DNA of 64,000 bases from SMXQ01 sp033720855 (lineage in GTDB: Bacteria > Pseudomonadota > Alphaproteobacteria > SMXQ01), in NCBI GenBank assembly GCA_033720855.1, contig JAWWBR010000001.1, forward strand, positions 11,231 through 75,230, read 5' to 3'. The notes beneath the pieces are model-generated. The model had not been told where the DNA came from and made no database searches. It saw nothing but the letters and a program-made list of their open reading frames with translations. Within the stretch, counting starts at the first letter, position 1; each line of letters opens with the position of its first letter. Positions 1 through 13,053 of this stretch are shown here, piece by piece. The position numbers and the translations under genes were made by a program.

Positions 1-105
1 CCGGCGACCTGTTCGGAGCACGAAATGACCCAGACGGTTCTGCGCAAGCTGGCCTACGTCCAGGAAAAAGGGGATCGAGGGCGTCCCGCGGGGCGCAACA
101 GGTGA
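1..105 (+). CDS. C-terminal fragment of an upstream gene (unknown)
   Basis: Frame 1 is open from the first base of the window to a TGA at 103-105 and encodes 34 residues ending in a basic, Gly/Arg-rich tail. It lies 43 bp before livH in the same direction, so it may be the end of the gene preceding the transporter operon. The piece is too short to recognise a family, and a chance open frame cannot be excluded in DNA this GC-rich. Confidence 0.3.
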   Translation, partial: PATCSEHEMTQTVLRKLAYVQEKGDRGRPAGRNR

Positions 106-148
106 ACCGCAGGGGGCATTGGATGGGCAACGGCGCCGGCCGCGTTTG

Positions 149-1063
149 ATGGAATACTTTCTCCAACAATTGATCAACGGGCTTACCCTCGGCGCCGTCT
201 ACGGGCTGATCGCCATCGGCTACACCATGGTCTACGGCATCATCGGGATGATCAATTTCGCCCATGGCGAGATTTACATGATCGGCTCGTTCATCGCCCT
301 CATCTGCTTCAGCATCCTGGGCCTGGCCGGCGTCGCTTCGGTGCCGCTCGCCATCCTCGTCGTGCTGTTGATCGCGATCCTGTTCACCGCCGCCTATGGT
401 TGGGCCGTCGAGCGTCTCGCCTATCGTCCCCTGAGGGGATCGTTCCGGCTGGCGCCGCTGATCTCCGCGATCGGCATGTCGATCTTCCTGCAGAACTACG
501 TGCAGCTGCTCCAGGGGGCGCGGGTGAAAGCGATGGAGCCGCTGGTCACCGGCGGGTTCGTGGTGATGGAGGATGCCGGCTTCCAGGTCACCCTCAGCTA
601 TATGCAGATCATCATCATGGCCCTGACCGTCGTGCTGATGGCCGGTTTCTCGCTGCTGATTTCGCGGACCTCCCTGGGGCGCGCCCAGAGGGCCTGCGAG
701 CAGGACCAGAAGATGGCGGCGCTGTCGGGCATAGACGTCGACCGGACGGTGTCGCTGACCTTCATCCTGGGGGCGGGCTTGGCCGCCGTCGCCGGCGTCA
801 TGACCACCCTGCAGTATGGGGTGATCGACTTCTTCATCGGCTTCCTGGTCGGGCTCAAGGCCTTCACGGCGGCGGTGCTGGGCGGCATCGGCTCGCTGCC
901 CGGCGCCATGCTGGGCGGGGTCTTGATCGGTTTGGTGGAGGCCTTCTGGGCGGCCTATTTTTCCGCCGAGTACAAGGACGTGGCGGCCTTTTCGATCCTT
1001 GTCCTGGTGCTCATCTTCCGGCCCACGGGGCTGCTCGGCCGGCCCGAGGTCGAGAAAGTGTGA
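149..1063 (+). CDS. livH: Branched-chain amino acid ABC transporter permease LivH
   Basis: Inner-membrane permease of a LivHMGF-type importer for branched-chain amino acids or related amides and ureas. The 304-residue protein has about eight hydrophobic segments and the typical start (QQLINGLTLGAVYGLIAIGY) followed by the family signature MINFAHGEIYMIG near residues 37-49. The C-terminal block with FTAAVLGGIGSLPGAMLGG is the permease loop that contacts the ATPases. I chose the ATG at 149 because the protein begins directly with the family N-terminus; an in-frame TTG at 119 would add ten arginine-rich residues not usual for LivH. First gene of a tight run, 2 bp before livM. Confidence 0.93.
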   Translation: MEYFLQQLINGLTLGAVYGLIAIGYTMVYGIIGMINFAHGEIYMIGSFIALICFSILGLAGVASVPLAILVVLLIAILFTAAYGWAVERLAYRPLRGSFRLAPLISAIGMSIFLQNYVQLLQGARVKAMEPLVTGGFVVMEDAGFQVTLSYMQIIIMALTVVLMAGFSLLISRTSLGRAQRACEQDQKMAALSGIDVDRTVSLTFILGAGLAAVAGVMTTLQYGVIDFFIGFLVGLKAFTAAVLGGIGSLPGAMLGGVLIGLVEAFWAAYFSAEYKDVAAFSILVLVLIFRPTGLLGRPEVEKV

Positions 1064-1065
1064 CG

Positions 1066-2381
<1,316 letters not shown>

Positions 2382-2385
<4 letters not shown>

Positions 2386-3250
2386 GCGCGCCCGCGACCA
2401 ACGGCGCTGCGTCCGCCGCCATGCTCGAGGTCGAGCACCTGTCGATGCATTTCGAGGGCGTCAGCGCCGTCGACGACCTTTCCTTCAGCGCCCGGAGAGG
2501 CGAGATCACCGGCATCATCGGTCCCAACGGGGCCGGCAAGACGACCGTGTTCAACTGCATCACCGGGTTCTACCGGCCGAGCGTCGGCCGCATCACCCTG
2601 GCCCATGAGGGGGGCCGCTTCCTGTTGGAGCGCATGGAGGGGTTCCGCATCGCCCGCGACGCCGGCGTCGCGCGGACCTTTCAGAACGTCCGCCTGTTCC
2701 CCCGCATGACGGTGTTGGAGAACCTTCTGGTCGCCCAACACGTCAAGCTGATGCGCGCGTCGCTGTTTTCCGTCGCCGGACTGCTCGGCCTGCCCAGTTT
2801 CCGCGCCGCCGAGGCCGACGCCATCGAGATGGCGCGCGGCTGGCTCGATCGCTTGGGCCTGCTCGACGTTGCCGATCGCGAGGCCGGCACCCTTGCCCAT
2901 GGCCTGCAACGCAAGATCGAGATCGCCCGGGCCATGTGCTCGGGACCCAAGCTTCTCTGCCTCGACGAGCCGGCGGCGGGGCTCAACCCGCGCGAGACCG
3001 ACGAACTCAACCGTCTCCTGTTGGGGATCCGGGAGGAGTTCCGCATCGCGATATTGCTGATCGAGCACGACATGTCCGTGGTCATGGGCATATCCGACCG
3101 CGTCCTCGTTTTGGACCATGGCTCGAAAATCAGTGACGGCACCCCCGAAGAGGTGCGGCGCGATCCGGCCGTGGTTCGCGCCTATCTCGGCGAAGAGGAG
3201 GGGCTGCCGGAGATCGTTGCCCGGGATATCGGCATCGAGGGGGAGGAGCG

Positions 3251-3254
<4 letters not shown>
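2382..3254 (+). CDS. livG: Branched-chain amino acid ABC transporter ATP-binding protein LivG
   Basis: Cytoplasmic ATPase of the importer, 290 residues. Walker A is GPNGAGKTT at residues 47-55, the signature region is the degenerate AHGLQRKIEIARAM typical of LivG, and Walker B is LLCLDEPAAGLNP, with the switch histidine in LLIEHDMSVV. The start ATG overlaps the livM stop by 4 bp and the stop overlaps the livF start by 4 bp, so the four genes behave as one coupled unit. About 13 residues precede the usual first strand (MLEVEHLSMHFEG), so an internal start at that methionine is possible but less favoured by the ATGA overlap. Confidence 0.93.
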
Positions 3255-3981
<727 letters not shown>

Positions 3982-3985
<4 letters not shown>

Positions 3986-4314
3986 CGATCCTCGAGGACT
4001 GGCCGGTGTTCCTGGGTCTCACGGTGTGCCTGTTCGGTGGGGCGGCGTGGCTGATGGGCGCGGCGATCGCGGCGACCTGGCGGACGCATTGGCAGGTGAT
4101 CGGCTACGGGCTGTTGCTCGCGCTGTTCGACCGCTTCCTCCACTGGGGCCTGTTCCATGGCGCCCTGCTGTCGCCTGAGGGCTTTGCCAGGGATTTCGCC
4201 GTCATTGTGGCGATCGGGCTGCTGTCCTGGCGCATCGGCCGGGTGTCGCGGATGGTCAACCAATACCCGTGGCTGTATGAGAGGGCCGGGCCGCTCGGTT
4301 GGCGCCAACGCTAG
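3982..4314 (+). CDS. Small membrane protein after livF (DUF6867-like)
   Basis: A 110-residue integral membrane protein with about three hydrophobic segments (residues 8-35, 42-60 and 70-88) and an Arg-rich tail. It starts inside the livF stop (ATGA overlap), so it belongs to the transporter operon. Small proteins of this length and place next to livF in alphaproteobacteria are catalogued as DUF6867, and the pattern WRTHWQVIGYGLLLALFDRF fits my recollection of that family. A role as accessory subunit of the importer is inference from position alone. Confidence 0.72.
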
Positions 4315-4397
4315 GGCGCAGATGCGCGGGGGGCCTTGCCAAAGCGCGCGCGGGTGCTAGGCTAAGGTCCTCCAAGTCCGATGCCGGAGGGCATGCG

Positions 4398-5522
<1,125 letters not shown>

Positions 5523-5662
5523 CCGCATCCCGGAGGCCGGGCCTGAGCCCCCCGCAGACCTAGTGGCGGGGTAGCGCCCGCCCCCGACATATGGTATTGA
5601 GACCGGCCGTGACACCCGTTGCGCCTGGGAGGGCCGCGGCGGGGGCAGAGAAGGGGTGGGCC

Positions 5663-6097
5663 GTGCCCGCAGAATCAATCGTCATCGCCTCGGATCATGG
5701 TGCGGTGGAGCTCAAGCAAGTCCTCACCGAGGAATTGGAAAAGCGCGGCTTTTCCGTTCTCGACCTGGGGACGGATGGCCCCGATTCCGTCGATTACCCG
5801 GACTTCGCCGATGCCCTCGCCTCGGCCATTCGCGAGGGGCGGGCGGAGCGGGGGGTGCTGCTCTGCGGTTCGGGCGTGGGCATGAGCATCGCCGCCAACC
5901 GCCATCGCGAGATACGCGCCGCCCTGGTCCACGATAATCTCTCTGCCCGCCTCGCCCGCCAGCACAATGACGCCAATGTCTTGGTGATGGGGGGGCGCTT
6001 CATCGGCCTGGAGGTGGCCAAGGATTGTCTTGCCGCCTTTCTCGATACCGAATTCGAGGGCGGGCGCCACGCCCGGCGCGTGGGCAAGATGTCATAG
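5663..6097 (+). CDS. rpiB: Ribose-5-phosphate isomerase B
   Basis: Interconverts ribose 5-phosphate and ribulose 5-phosphate in the pentose phosphate pathway. The 144-residue length matches RpiB. Marks are the N-terminal IVIASDHGAVELK, the nucleotide-like DLGTDGPDSVDYPDFA, the active-site loop LLCGSGVGMSIAANR containing the catalytic Cys, and HNDANVLVMGGR. The GTG at 5663 is preferred because AAGGGG sits about 8 bp upstream and the protein starts at the family N-terminus; the frame extends upstream to 5591 without similarity. rpiB before glyA is a common alphaproteobacterial arrangement. Confidence 0.93.
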   Translation: MPAESIVIASDHGAVELKQVLTEELEKRGFSVLDLGTDGPDSVDYPDFADALASAIREGRAERGVLLCGSGVGMSIAANRHREIRAALVHDNLSARLARQHNDANVLVMGGRFIGLEVAKDCLAAFLDTEFEGGRHARRVGKMS

Positions 6098-6145
6098 AGT
6101 CGGATTTGATCGGATGAAGAACACTGCGTTGAGGAATGGAAGATA

Positions 6146-7459
<1,314 letters not shown>

Positions 7460-7486
7460 CCGGAGGGGCGAGGAGGCCCAAAAAAG

Positions 7487-7945
7487 ATGCGTTGTCCTTT
7501 CTGCGGTCATGACGATTCCCAAGTCAAGGATTCGCGTCCCACCGAAGACGGTGCGGCGATCCGACGCCGACGCTTTTGCGGGGCCTGCGGGTCGCGCTGG
7601 ACCACCTTCGAACGGGTTCAGATCCGCGACCTCATGGTGTTGAAGAGCGACAGCAAGAAAGAGCTTTTCGATCGCGACAAGCTGGTCCGCTCGATCCGCA
7701 TCGCCGTCCGCAAAAGGCCGGTGGACGAGGAGCAGGTCGAGCGCATCGTCAATTCCATCCAGCGCCGTCTCGAAACCATGGGGGAAAGCGAGATCCCGTC
7801 CTCCCATATCGGCGAGCTGGTGATGGAAGCCCTGGCCAGTATCGATCAGGTGGCCTATGTCCGCTTCGCCTCGGTCTACCGTAATTTCCGAGAGGCCAAG
7901 GACTTCGAGGAATTCGTGGGCCAACTCAGTGTCGACCACAACTGA
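7487..7945 (+). CDS. nrdR: Transcriptional repressor NrdR
   Basis: Zinc-ribbon and ATP-cone repressor of ribonucleotide reductase genes, 152 residues. The N-terminal ribbon has CPFCGHDDSQVKDSRP with the second pair in FCGACGSRW, and the ATP-cone begins at VLKSDSKKELFDRDKL and ends with YVRFASVYRNF. Placement between glyA and ribD is the usual one in Alphaproteobacteria. Its 3' end overlaps the proposed ribD start by 17 bp. Confidence 0.96.
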   Translation: MRCPFCGHDDSQVKDSRPTEDGAAIRRRRFCGACGSRWTTFERVQIRDLMVLKSDSKKELFDRDKLVRSIRIAVRKRPVDEEQVERIVNSIQRRLETMGESEIPSSHIGELVMEALASIDQVAYVRFASVYRNFREAKDFEEFVGQLSVDHN

Positions 7946-9059
7946 AGCCATCGATCTCCGCCATATGAAATCGGCCCTGGCGCTGGCGCGCCGCGGGTTG
8001 GGCCGGGTCGCGCCGAACCCGGCGGTGGGGTGCATCGTGCTTGACAGCGACGGCCGCATCGCCGGCCGGGGCTGGACCCAGCCGGGGGGGCGGCCCCATG
8101 CGGAGACCGAGGCGCTTCGGCGCGCCGGTGACGCGGCCCGGGGCGGAACCGCCTATGTCGCGCTGGAACCCTGTGCCCACCATGGGGTGACGCCGCCCTG
8201 CGCGGATGCCCTGATCGTTGCGGGAATCGCCCGCGCCGTGATCGCCGTGGAGGATCCCGATCCGCGGGTATCGGGGGCCGGTATCGAGCGGCTGCAGAAG
8301 GCCGGGCTCGAGGTGCGCGTCGGGCTGGCCCGGGGCGATGCCGAACGGCTGAATGCGGGGTTCATCATGAGGGTGACGGAAGGGCGCCCGATGGTCACGC
8401 TGAAATGCGCCACCACCCTCGATGGTCGCATCGCCACGCATAGCGGCGAAAGCCAGTGGATCACCGGCGACATCGCGCGGTCCTGGGGCCACGCCTTGCG
8501 GGCAAGCCACGATGCGGTGCTGACCGGGGCTTCGACGGTGCGGATGGACGACCCGGAACTGACCTGCCGCTTGCCCGGCATGGATGACCACGCGCCGCTC
8601 AGGGTGGTATTGGATTCGCGCCTGACGACGCCGCTGACCTCGGTGCTCGTGGCGACCGCGCGCGAGCGCCCGACCGCCTTCATCACCCGTGCCGGGGCCG
8701 ATCACGACCGCAAGGCCGCGTTCGTCGATTGCGGTGTCGAGGTGATCGAGGTCAAGGGCGGCCCCGGGGACCGCCCCGATATTCATGCGGCCTTGGGCAC
8801 ACTGGCCGAGCGCGGCATAACCCGGGTCCTGGCCGAAGGCGGCGGGCGCGTGGCGGCGTCGCTGTTGGCGGCCGGGTGCGTGGACCGCATCGCCTGGTTC
8901 CGCGCGCCCAGCGTCATCGGCGGCGACGGCGTTCCGGCCATCGACGGCTTCGGCGTCGACGGGCTCGGCGCAGCCGCAGGCTTCGTGCTCCGTCGCTCCC
9001 TGGCCGCGGGCCGGGACCGGTTGGAGATCTACGAGCGCCGCTCCACCGGCGGCGGGTGA
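7929..9059 (+). CDS. ribD: Bifunctional riboflavin deaminase/reductase RibD
   Basis: Catalyses the deaminase and reductase steps between the GTP cyclohydrolase II product and 5-amino-6-ribitylamino-uracil phosphate. The N-terminal deaminase domain carries the zinc motif HAETEAL plus PCAHHGVTPPC; the C-terminal reductase domain begins near VTLKCATTLDGRIAT and has LAEGGGRVAASLLAAG. I place the start at the GTG at 7929 (376 residues), since family members have about a dozen residues before the helix MKSALALARRG; the internal ATG at 7965 is the alternative. The 17-bp overlap with nrdR suggests coupling. Confidence 0.92.
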   Translation: MSTTTEAIDLRHMKSALALARRGLGRVAPNPAVGCIVLDSDGRIAGRGWTQPGGRPHAETEALRRAGDAARGGTAYVALEPCAHHGVTPPCADALIVAGIARAVIAVEDPDPRVSGAGIERLQKAGLEVRVGLARGDAERLNAGFIMRVTEGRPMVTLKCATTLDGRIATHSGESQWITGDIARSWGHALRASHDAVLTGASTVRMDDPELTCRLPGMDDHAPLRVVLDSRLTTPLTSVLVATARERPTAFITRAGADHDRKAAFVDCGVEVIEVKGGPGDRPDIHAALGTLAERGITRVLAEGGGRVAASLLAAGCVDRIAWFRAPSVIGGDGVPAIDGFGVDGLGAAAGFVLRRSLAAGRDRLEIYERRSTGGG

Positions 9060-9086
9060 CAGAGAGGACCGGCGAGGCGTTTCGTC

Positions 9087-9692
9087 ATGTTCACGGGCAT
9101 CATCACCGATGTGGGCACGGTTCGAACCATCGAGCCCGGGACCGATACCCGCGTGGAAATCGAAACCGGGTTCGATGTCGGCGGTATCGATGTCGGCGCA
9201 TCGATCGCCTGTTCGGGCCCTTGCCTGACCGTCGTCGTCAAGGGACGAGATGATGGGCGCAACTGGTTCGGCGTCGACGTCTCGATGGAAACCATGGCCC
9301 GGACGACGCTCGGCGACTGGGCGCCGGGCCGCCGGGTCAACCTGGAGCGCGCCTTGAGGCTGGGCGACGAGTTGGGCGGGCATATGGTCAGCGGCCATAT
9401 CGATGGCATCGCCAGGGTGCGCGGGCGAAGCCTGGTCGGCGATCACGCGGGCAGCGTCCGCTTCGACATCGAAACGCCGCCCGGCCTGTCGCGTTTCGTC
9501 GTCGAGAAGGGGTCGGTGGCGCTCGACGGCGTGTCGCTGACGGTCAACGAGGTGGAGGAGGACCTGTTTTCGGTCAACGTCATCCCCCATACCCTGGAGA
9601 ACACCACCCTCGGGGAGGCCGCGGAAGGGGACAGGCTCAATTTCGAGGTCGACCTCGTTGCCCGGTACCTGAACCGCCTTGCCTTGCCTTGA
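9087..9692 (+). CDS. ribE: Riboflavin synthase alpha subunit
   Basis: Dismutates two 6,7-dimethyl-8-ribityllumazine molecules to riboflavin. The 201-residue protein shows the internal duplication of the family: MFTGIITDVGTV at the start, LGGHMVSGHIDGIARV in the middle and LDGVSLTVNEVEEDLFSVNVIPHTLENT in the second half. It follows ribD by 27 bp. Some databases call this gene ribC. Confidence 0.95.
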   Translation: MFTGIITDVGTVRTIEPGTDTRVEIETGFDVGGIDVGASIACSGPCLTVVVKGRDDGRNWFGVDVSMETMARTTLGDWAPGRRVNLERALRLGDELGGHMVSGHIDGIARVRGRSLVGDHAGSVRFDIETPPGLSRFVVEKGSVALDGVSLTVNEVEEDLFSVNVIPHTLENTTLGEAAEGDRLNFEVDLVARYLNRLALP

Positions 9693-9784
9693 ATCACCTG
9701 TATGTTTTGTTCCAGCCGGCGGTTGGGCGCCGGGAAGGGGACGGCGGGCCGGGCGCCGGCGGCCGAGGATGAGAGCGACAGCGA

Positions 9785-10234
9785 ATGAGTGAGCAGCCCC
9801 ATATCATGATCGTCGAGGCGCGGTTCTACGAGGACATCGCCGATGAGCTGGTGAAAGGTGCCGTCGCCGCCTTGGAGGATGCCGGCGCCAGCTACGAGCG
9901 CTTCGCGGTTCCCGGCGCGTTCGAGATTCCGGGGGCGATTCGCCTGGCCATGGATGCCGCCCGCGACGGCGGCCCGCGTTTCGACGGCTATGTCGCGTTG
10001 GGCTGCGTGATCCGCGGCGAGACCACCCATTACGATTACGTCTGCGGCGAATCGGCGCGCGGCCTGCAAGACCTCGCGCTGCGGCACAAGCTGGCCATCG
10101 GCTACGGCATCCTGACGGTGGAAAACCGGGATCAGGCCATGGCGCGCGGCGCCGTGGACCAGGGCAATAAGGGCCGTGCGGCGGTCGAGGCCTGTCTCGC
10201 CATGGTCGGCCTGGCCCGCGAGTTCAGCGGTTGA
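9785..10234 (+). CDS. ribH: 6,7-dimethyl-8-ribityllumazine synthase
   Basis: Condenses the RibD-pathway pyrimidine with dihydroxybutanone phosphate. Length is 149 residues. Marks are the substrate loop VPGAFEIPGAIRLAM, and VALGCVIRGETTHYDYVCGE with the catalytic His after the RGE(T) loop. It sits 92 bp after ribE, a gap where many relatives carry ribBA; here that gap is noncoding. It ends 1 bp before the nusB start. Confidence 0.95.
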   Translation: MSEQPHIMIVEARFYEDIADELVKGAVAALEDAGASYERFAVPGAFEIPGAIRLAMDAARDGGPRFDGYVALGCVIRGETTHYDYVCGESARGLQDLALRHKLAIGYGILTVENRDQAMARGAVDQGNKGRAAVEACLAMVGLAREFSG

Positions 10235-10235
10235 C

Positions 10236-10760
10236 ATGATGACGCCCGGCGCCGGTGCGCGCTCCGCCGAGGAGCCCCAAACCGCCAAGGGCGCGGGCCC
10301 GCGCACGGCGGCGCGCCTTGCCGCGGTGCAGGCGCTGTATCAGATCGAGTTGACGGGCGCGCCGGTGGATCAGGTGATCGAGGAGTTCCTCTCCGGCGCG
10401 CGCCCCGAGCCGGATCAGGAGGACGATGTCGTCACCGGCCTGCCGGCCCCGGATCCGATCTTGTTCTCCGCCGTCGTTACCGGCGTGACGACGAACCGCG
10501 AGCGGCTCGACCAGCGCATCGCGGCCGCGCTTTCCGCGGGCTGGACGGTGCCGCGGCTCGAAATCCTGGTGCGCCTCATTCTCGAGGCCGGTGCGTTTGA
10601 ATTGATCCACCTCGACGATATTCCCGCCAAAGTCAGCATCAACGAGTACGTGGATGTCGCCAAGGCGTTCTTCGACGGTGCCGAGCCCGGGCTGATCAAT
10701 GGCGTGCTCGACGCGGTGGCGGCCGAGGGCCGCCGCGCCGCCGAGGGCGACGGAGTTTGA
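10236..10760 (+). CDS. nusB: Transcription antitermination factor NusB
   Basis: RNA-binding antitermination factor acting with NusE(S10) on boxA of rRNA operons. It has 174 residues counted from the first ATG of an ATG-ATG pair at 10236/10239. The core starts at RTAARLAAVQALYQIELTG and ends with LDDIPAKVSINEYVDVAKAFFD and GLINGVLDAVA, typical NusB. About 20 disordered Ala/Gly residues precede the core. It begins directly after the ribH stop, the standard ribH-nusB order. Confidence 0.93.
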   Translation: MMTPGAGARSAEEPQTAKGAGPRTAARLAAVQALYQIELTGAPVDQVIEEFLSGARPEPDQEDDVVTGLPAPDPILFSAVVTGVTTNRERLDQRIAAALSAGWTVPRLEILVRLILEAGAFELIHLDDIPAKVSINEYVDVAKAFFDGAEPGLINGVLDAVAAEGRRAAEGDGV

Positions 10761-10774
10761 CCGCGGAGGCAGCG

Positions 10775-11767
10775 GTGTCGGCAAAGGGCATCGGCGATGA
10801 ATTCGATCTGATCGCCAAGTACTTCGCCCCCCTCGCGGCCGGGGCGCCGGGGGCGCTGGGCCTGACCGACGACGCCGCGATCGTCGATCTGCCCCCCGGC
10901 GCGCGCCTGGTGGCCGCGGCAGATGCGGCGGTCGCGGGCATTCATTTCCTCGCCGACGATCCCGCCGACGACATCGCCCGCAAGATCATCCGCGTCAACC
11001 TCTCCGACCTGGCGGCAATGGGCGCCCGGCCCGTGGGCGTGCTGTTGACCGCGATCTTCCCGCGCGACGTCACGGCCTCGTGGCTGGATCGGTTCGCGGC
11101 GGGACTGAAGTCCGACCTCGATGCATTCGAGGTGCCGCTGATCGGCGGCGACACGGTTGCCGGCGACGGGCCGTTGACCCTCTCGCTCACCGCCCTCGGT
11201 ACGGTGCCCGCGGATCGGGTTTTGACCCGGGCGGGAGCCGTGGCCGGCGATGCGATCTACGTGAGCGGCACCATCGGCGACGGCGGGCTCGGCCTGGCGG
11301 TCAGCCGGGGAGAGCTCGAGGGATTGGAAGCGGAACATCGCGATTTCCTGCTCGATCGCTACCGACGGCCGCAGCCGAGGCTCGCCTTCGGCCTCCGCCT
11401 TCTTGGGCTTGCCCATGCCGCCATCGATATCTCCGACGGCCTGATTGCCGATCTCGGCCATGTCTGCGCCTGTTCGGGCGTGGGCGCCCGACTGGACCCG
11501 CAGGCGGTGCCGCTATCGGACGCGGCGCGGGCGGCGCTCGGCCTCGACCCCGTTCGCTTGGGCGCGGTGCTGACCGGGGGGGACGATTACGAGCTTCTGT
11601 TCACCGCGGCGCCGGAAAACGAGGACGCCGTGCAGCGGGCGGCGGCGGAAGCCGCGGTCGGCGTGAGCAGGATCGGTAGGATCGTCGCCGGCGACGGCGT
11701 CGAGGCGGAGGACGCCGAGGGGCTCGATTTGGGTCCCGGAACCGGCGGATACCGTCATTTCGGGTGA
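10775..11767 (+). CDS. thiL: Thiamine-monophosphate kinase
   Basis: Phosphorylates thiamine monophosphate to the active diphosphate. About 330 residues. Family motifs are GIGDEFDLIAKYF, LTDDAAIVDLPPG, the metal/ATP segment ADAAVAGIHFLAD, IIRVNLSDLAAMGA and the C-terminal GGDDYELLFT. The GTG at 10775 is preferred because GGAGG lies 5 bp upstream; a TTG at 10757 overlapping the nusB stop would add six residues. nusB-thiL adjacency is widely conserved. Confidence 0.93.
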   Translation: MSAKGIGDEFDLIAKYFAPLAAGAPGALGLTDDAAIVDLPPGARLVAAADAAVAGIHFLADDPADDIARKIIRVNLSDLAAMGARPVGVLLTAIFPRDVTASWLDRFAAGLKSDLDAFEVPLIGGDTVAGDGPLTLSLTALGTVPADRVLTRAGAVAGDAIYVSGTIGDGGLGLAVSRGELEGLEAEHRDFLLDRYRRPQPRLAFGLRLLGLAHAAIDISDGLIADLGHVCACSGVGARLDPQAVPLSDAARAALGLDPVRLGAVLTGGDDYELLFTAAPENEDAVQRAAAEAAVGVSRIGRIVAGDGVEAEDAEGLDLGPGTGGYRHFG

Positions 11768-11868
11768 GGTCCCTATTTATGCATGGCACCCATACGCCCA
11801 ATGCAATTGTGGGATCGGGCGCCGGTCCATAGCATTTTCAAAGTGTATGCGTTGGGGAGGAAACAAAC

Positions 11869-12426
11869 ATGATTGCCATGCAGTACACGATTAGGCTCGC
11901 CGGTGACGTGCGCTCGGAGCAGATCCACGAAAGAGTTGCGAATCGGCGATGCCTGTTCGACGACCTGCAGGGCTTGCGCCACAAATCATTTCTTTACAAC
12001 GAGAAAGAGGGGATTTACGCCCCGTTTTACGTTTGGGATTGCGATGCCCCGGCGCGGGAATTCCTCACCGGCGACCTGTTCCAGGGTCTTGTGGAGAACT
12101 TCGGGCGCCCCCGGGTCCGCTGTTGGAGCGTTCTTGCCTTCGCCGAGGGGGGGAGCCCCGACAGCGCCGTCGCGGCGATCAAGGAAATCGACAGTATCCC
12201 GGCGGAAACCCGCTTGGCGGATCTCGCCAAAAGCGAACAGAGCCGGCATGAGGCGATACGACAAGCCCCGGGCATCGGCTGTCATCTCGTCGGCATCGAT
12301 CCCGACCGTTGGGAAATCATGCGCTACAGCACCTGGGCCTCGGAGGAGGAGATCCCGGCGAGCGAGGCGGACATGATCGAGCACTACCAGGTCCTGCATC
12401 TCTCGAGGCCGCTGGCGCACGCCTGA
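11869..12426 (+). CDS. DUF4865 family protein
   Basis: A 185-residue soluble protein beginning MIAMQYTIRLAGD, a start I associate with DUF4865 proteins, whose function is not established. It has no signal peptide or membrane segment. A tryptophan/tyrosine-rich middle (GIYAPFYVWDCDAPAREFL) and the segment RCWSVLAFAEG are notable. A good ribosome site (GGGGAGGA) lies about 8 bp before the ATG. It stands alone, 101 bp after thiL and 95 bp before the next gene, so there is no operon context. Confidence 0.7.
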   Translation: MIAMQYTIRLAGDVRSEQIHERVANRRCLFDDLQGLRHKSFLYNEKEGIYAPFYVWDCDAPAREFLTGDLFQGLVENFGRPRVRCWSVLAFAEGGSPDSAVAAIKEIDSIPAETRLADLAKSEQSRHEAIRQAPGIGCHLVGIDPDRWEIMRYSTWASEEEIPASEADMIEHYQVLHLSRPLAHA

Positions 12427-12521
12427 CCGCACACCCATCGATGCGCGCCCGCGCTCGGTTTTACCTATTGTTTACAAAGCACTGCCAATGTTGGGCCGGT
12501 CCAAAACCCAAGGATGCGGTG

Positions 12522-12965
12522 ATGAAGATATTGGCGCCGATTGCGATGGCCGTTCTCGCCCTGTGGCTTGGCGCGGGAGGTGCGCTCGCCGCGCCCGGGG
12601 AGAAGCAGGGCCCGGGCGGCGCCCTCGACCGCTTCCTCGGCAATCAGCCGCAGTTCTTCAAGCTCCTGCCGTTCAATATCCCGGTCATCCGCGACGGCAG
12701 GGTGGTCAACCAGATCAGCTTTATCATCAGCATCGAGACCTTCGGCCAGGCCGACAAGGAAAAGGTGATGGCGGCGCGTCATCAGCTGCAGAACGTCTTC
12801 CTCCGCGATCTTTACGGGATCGTCGCGGTCCGCCGCGACGACGGCCGCTCGGTCCCCATCGAAAGCGTCAAGGTCAGGCTCCTCAGGCTGGCCCGAGAGC
12901 TCGTTCCCGGCGACGTCGTCAAGGACGTGCTGGTCGAAAGCGCCGTCAATATCCGCCTCAATTAG
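12522..12965 (+). CDS. Secreted FliL-like protein
   Basis: A 147-residue protein with an N-terminal signal peptide (residues 1-22, cleavage after ALA) and a conserved-looking body running from FFKLLPFNIPVIRDGRVVNQ to the C-terminal VKDVLVESAVNIRLN. The pattern of a small beta sheet followed by helices with FLRDLYG and a terminal V-x-D-V strand recalls FliL and stomatin-like periplasmic domains, but I cannot assign it firmly. No flagellar gene is nearby. The ATG at 12522 has a GGATG-rich leader and starts the signal; the frame is open further upstream without meaning. Confidence 0.6.
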   Translation: MKILAPIAMAVLALWLGAGGALAAPGEKQGPGGALDRFLGNQPQFFKLLPFNIPVIRDGRVVNQISFIISIETFGQADKEKVMAARHQLQNVFLRDLYGIVAVRRDDGRSVPIESVKVRLLRLARELVPGDVVKDVLVESAVNIRLN

Positions 12966-13053
12966 CCTGCCCCGTGCCTGCCGCGCACCGCGGCGGTCGG
13001 CACTTGGGATGTTTTCTCGTTGCCTGGCCGTAGCGATCGCGTATTGTGCCGCC

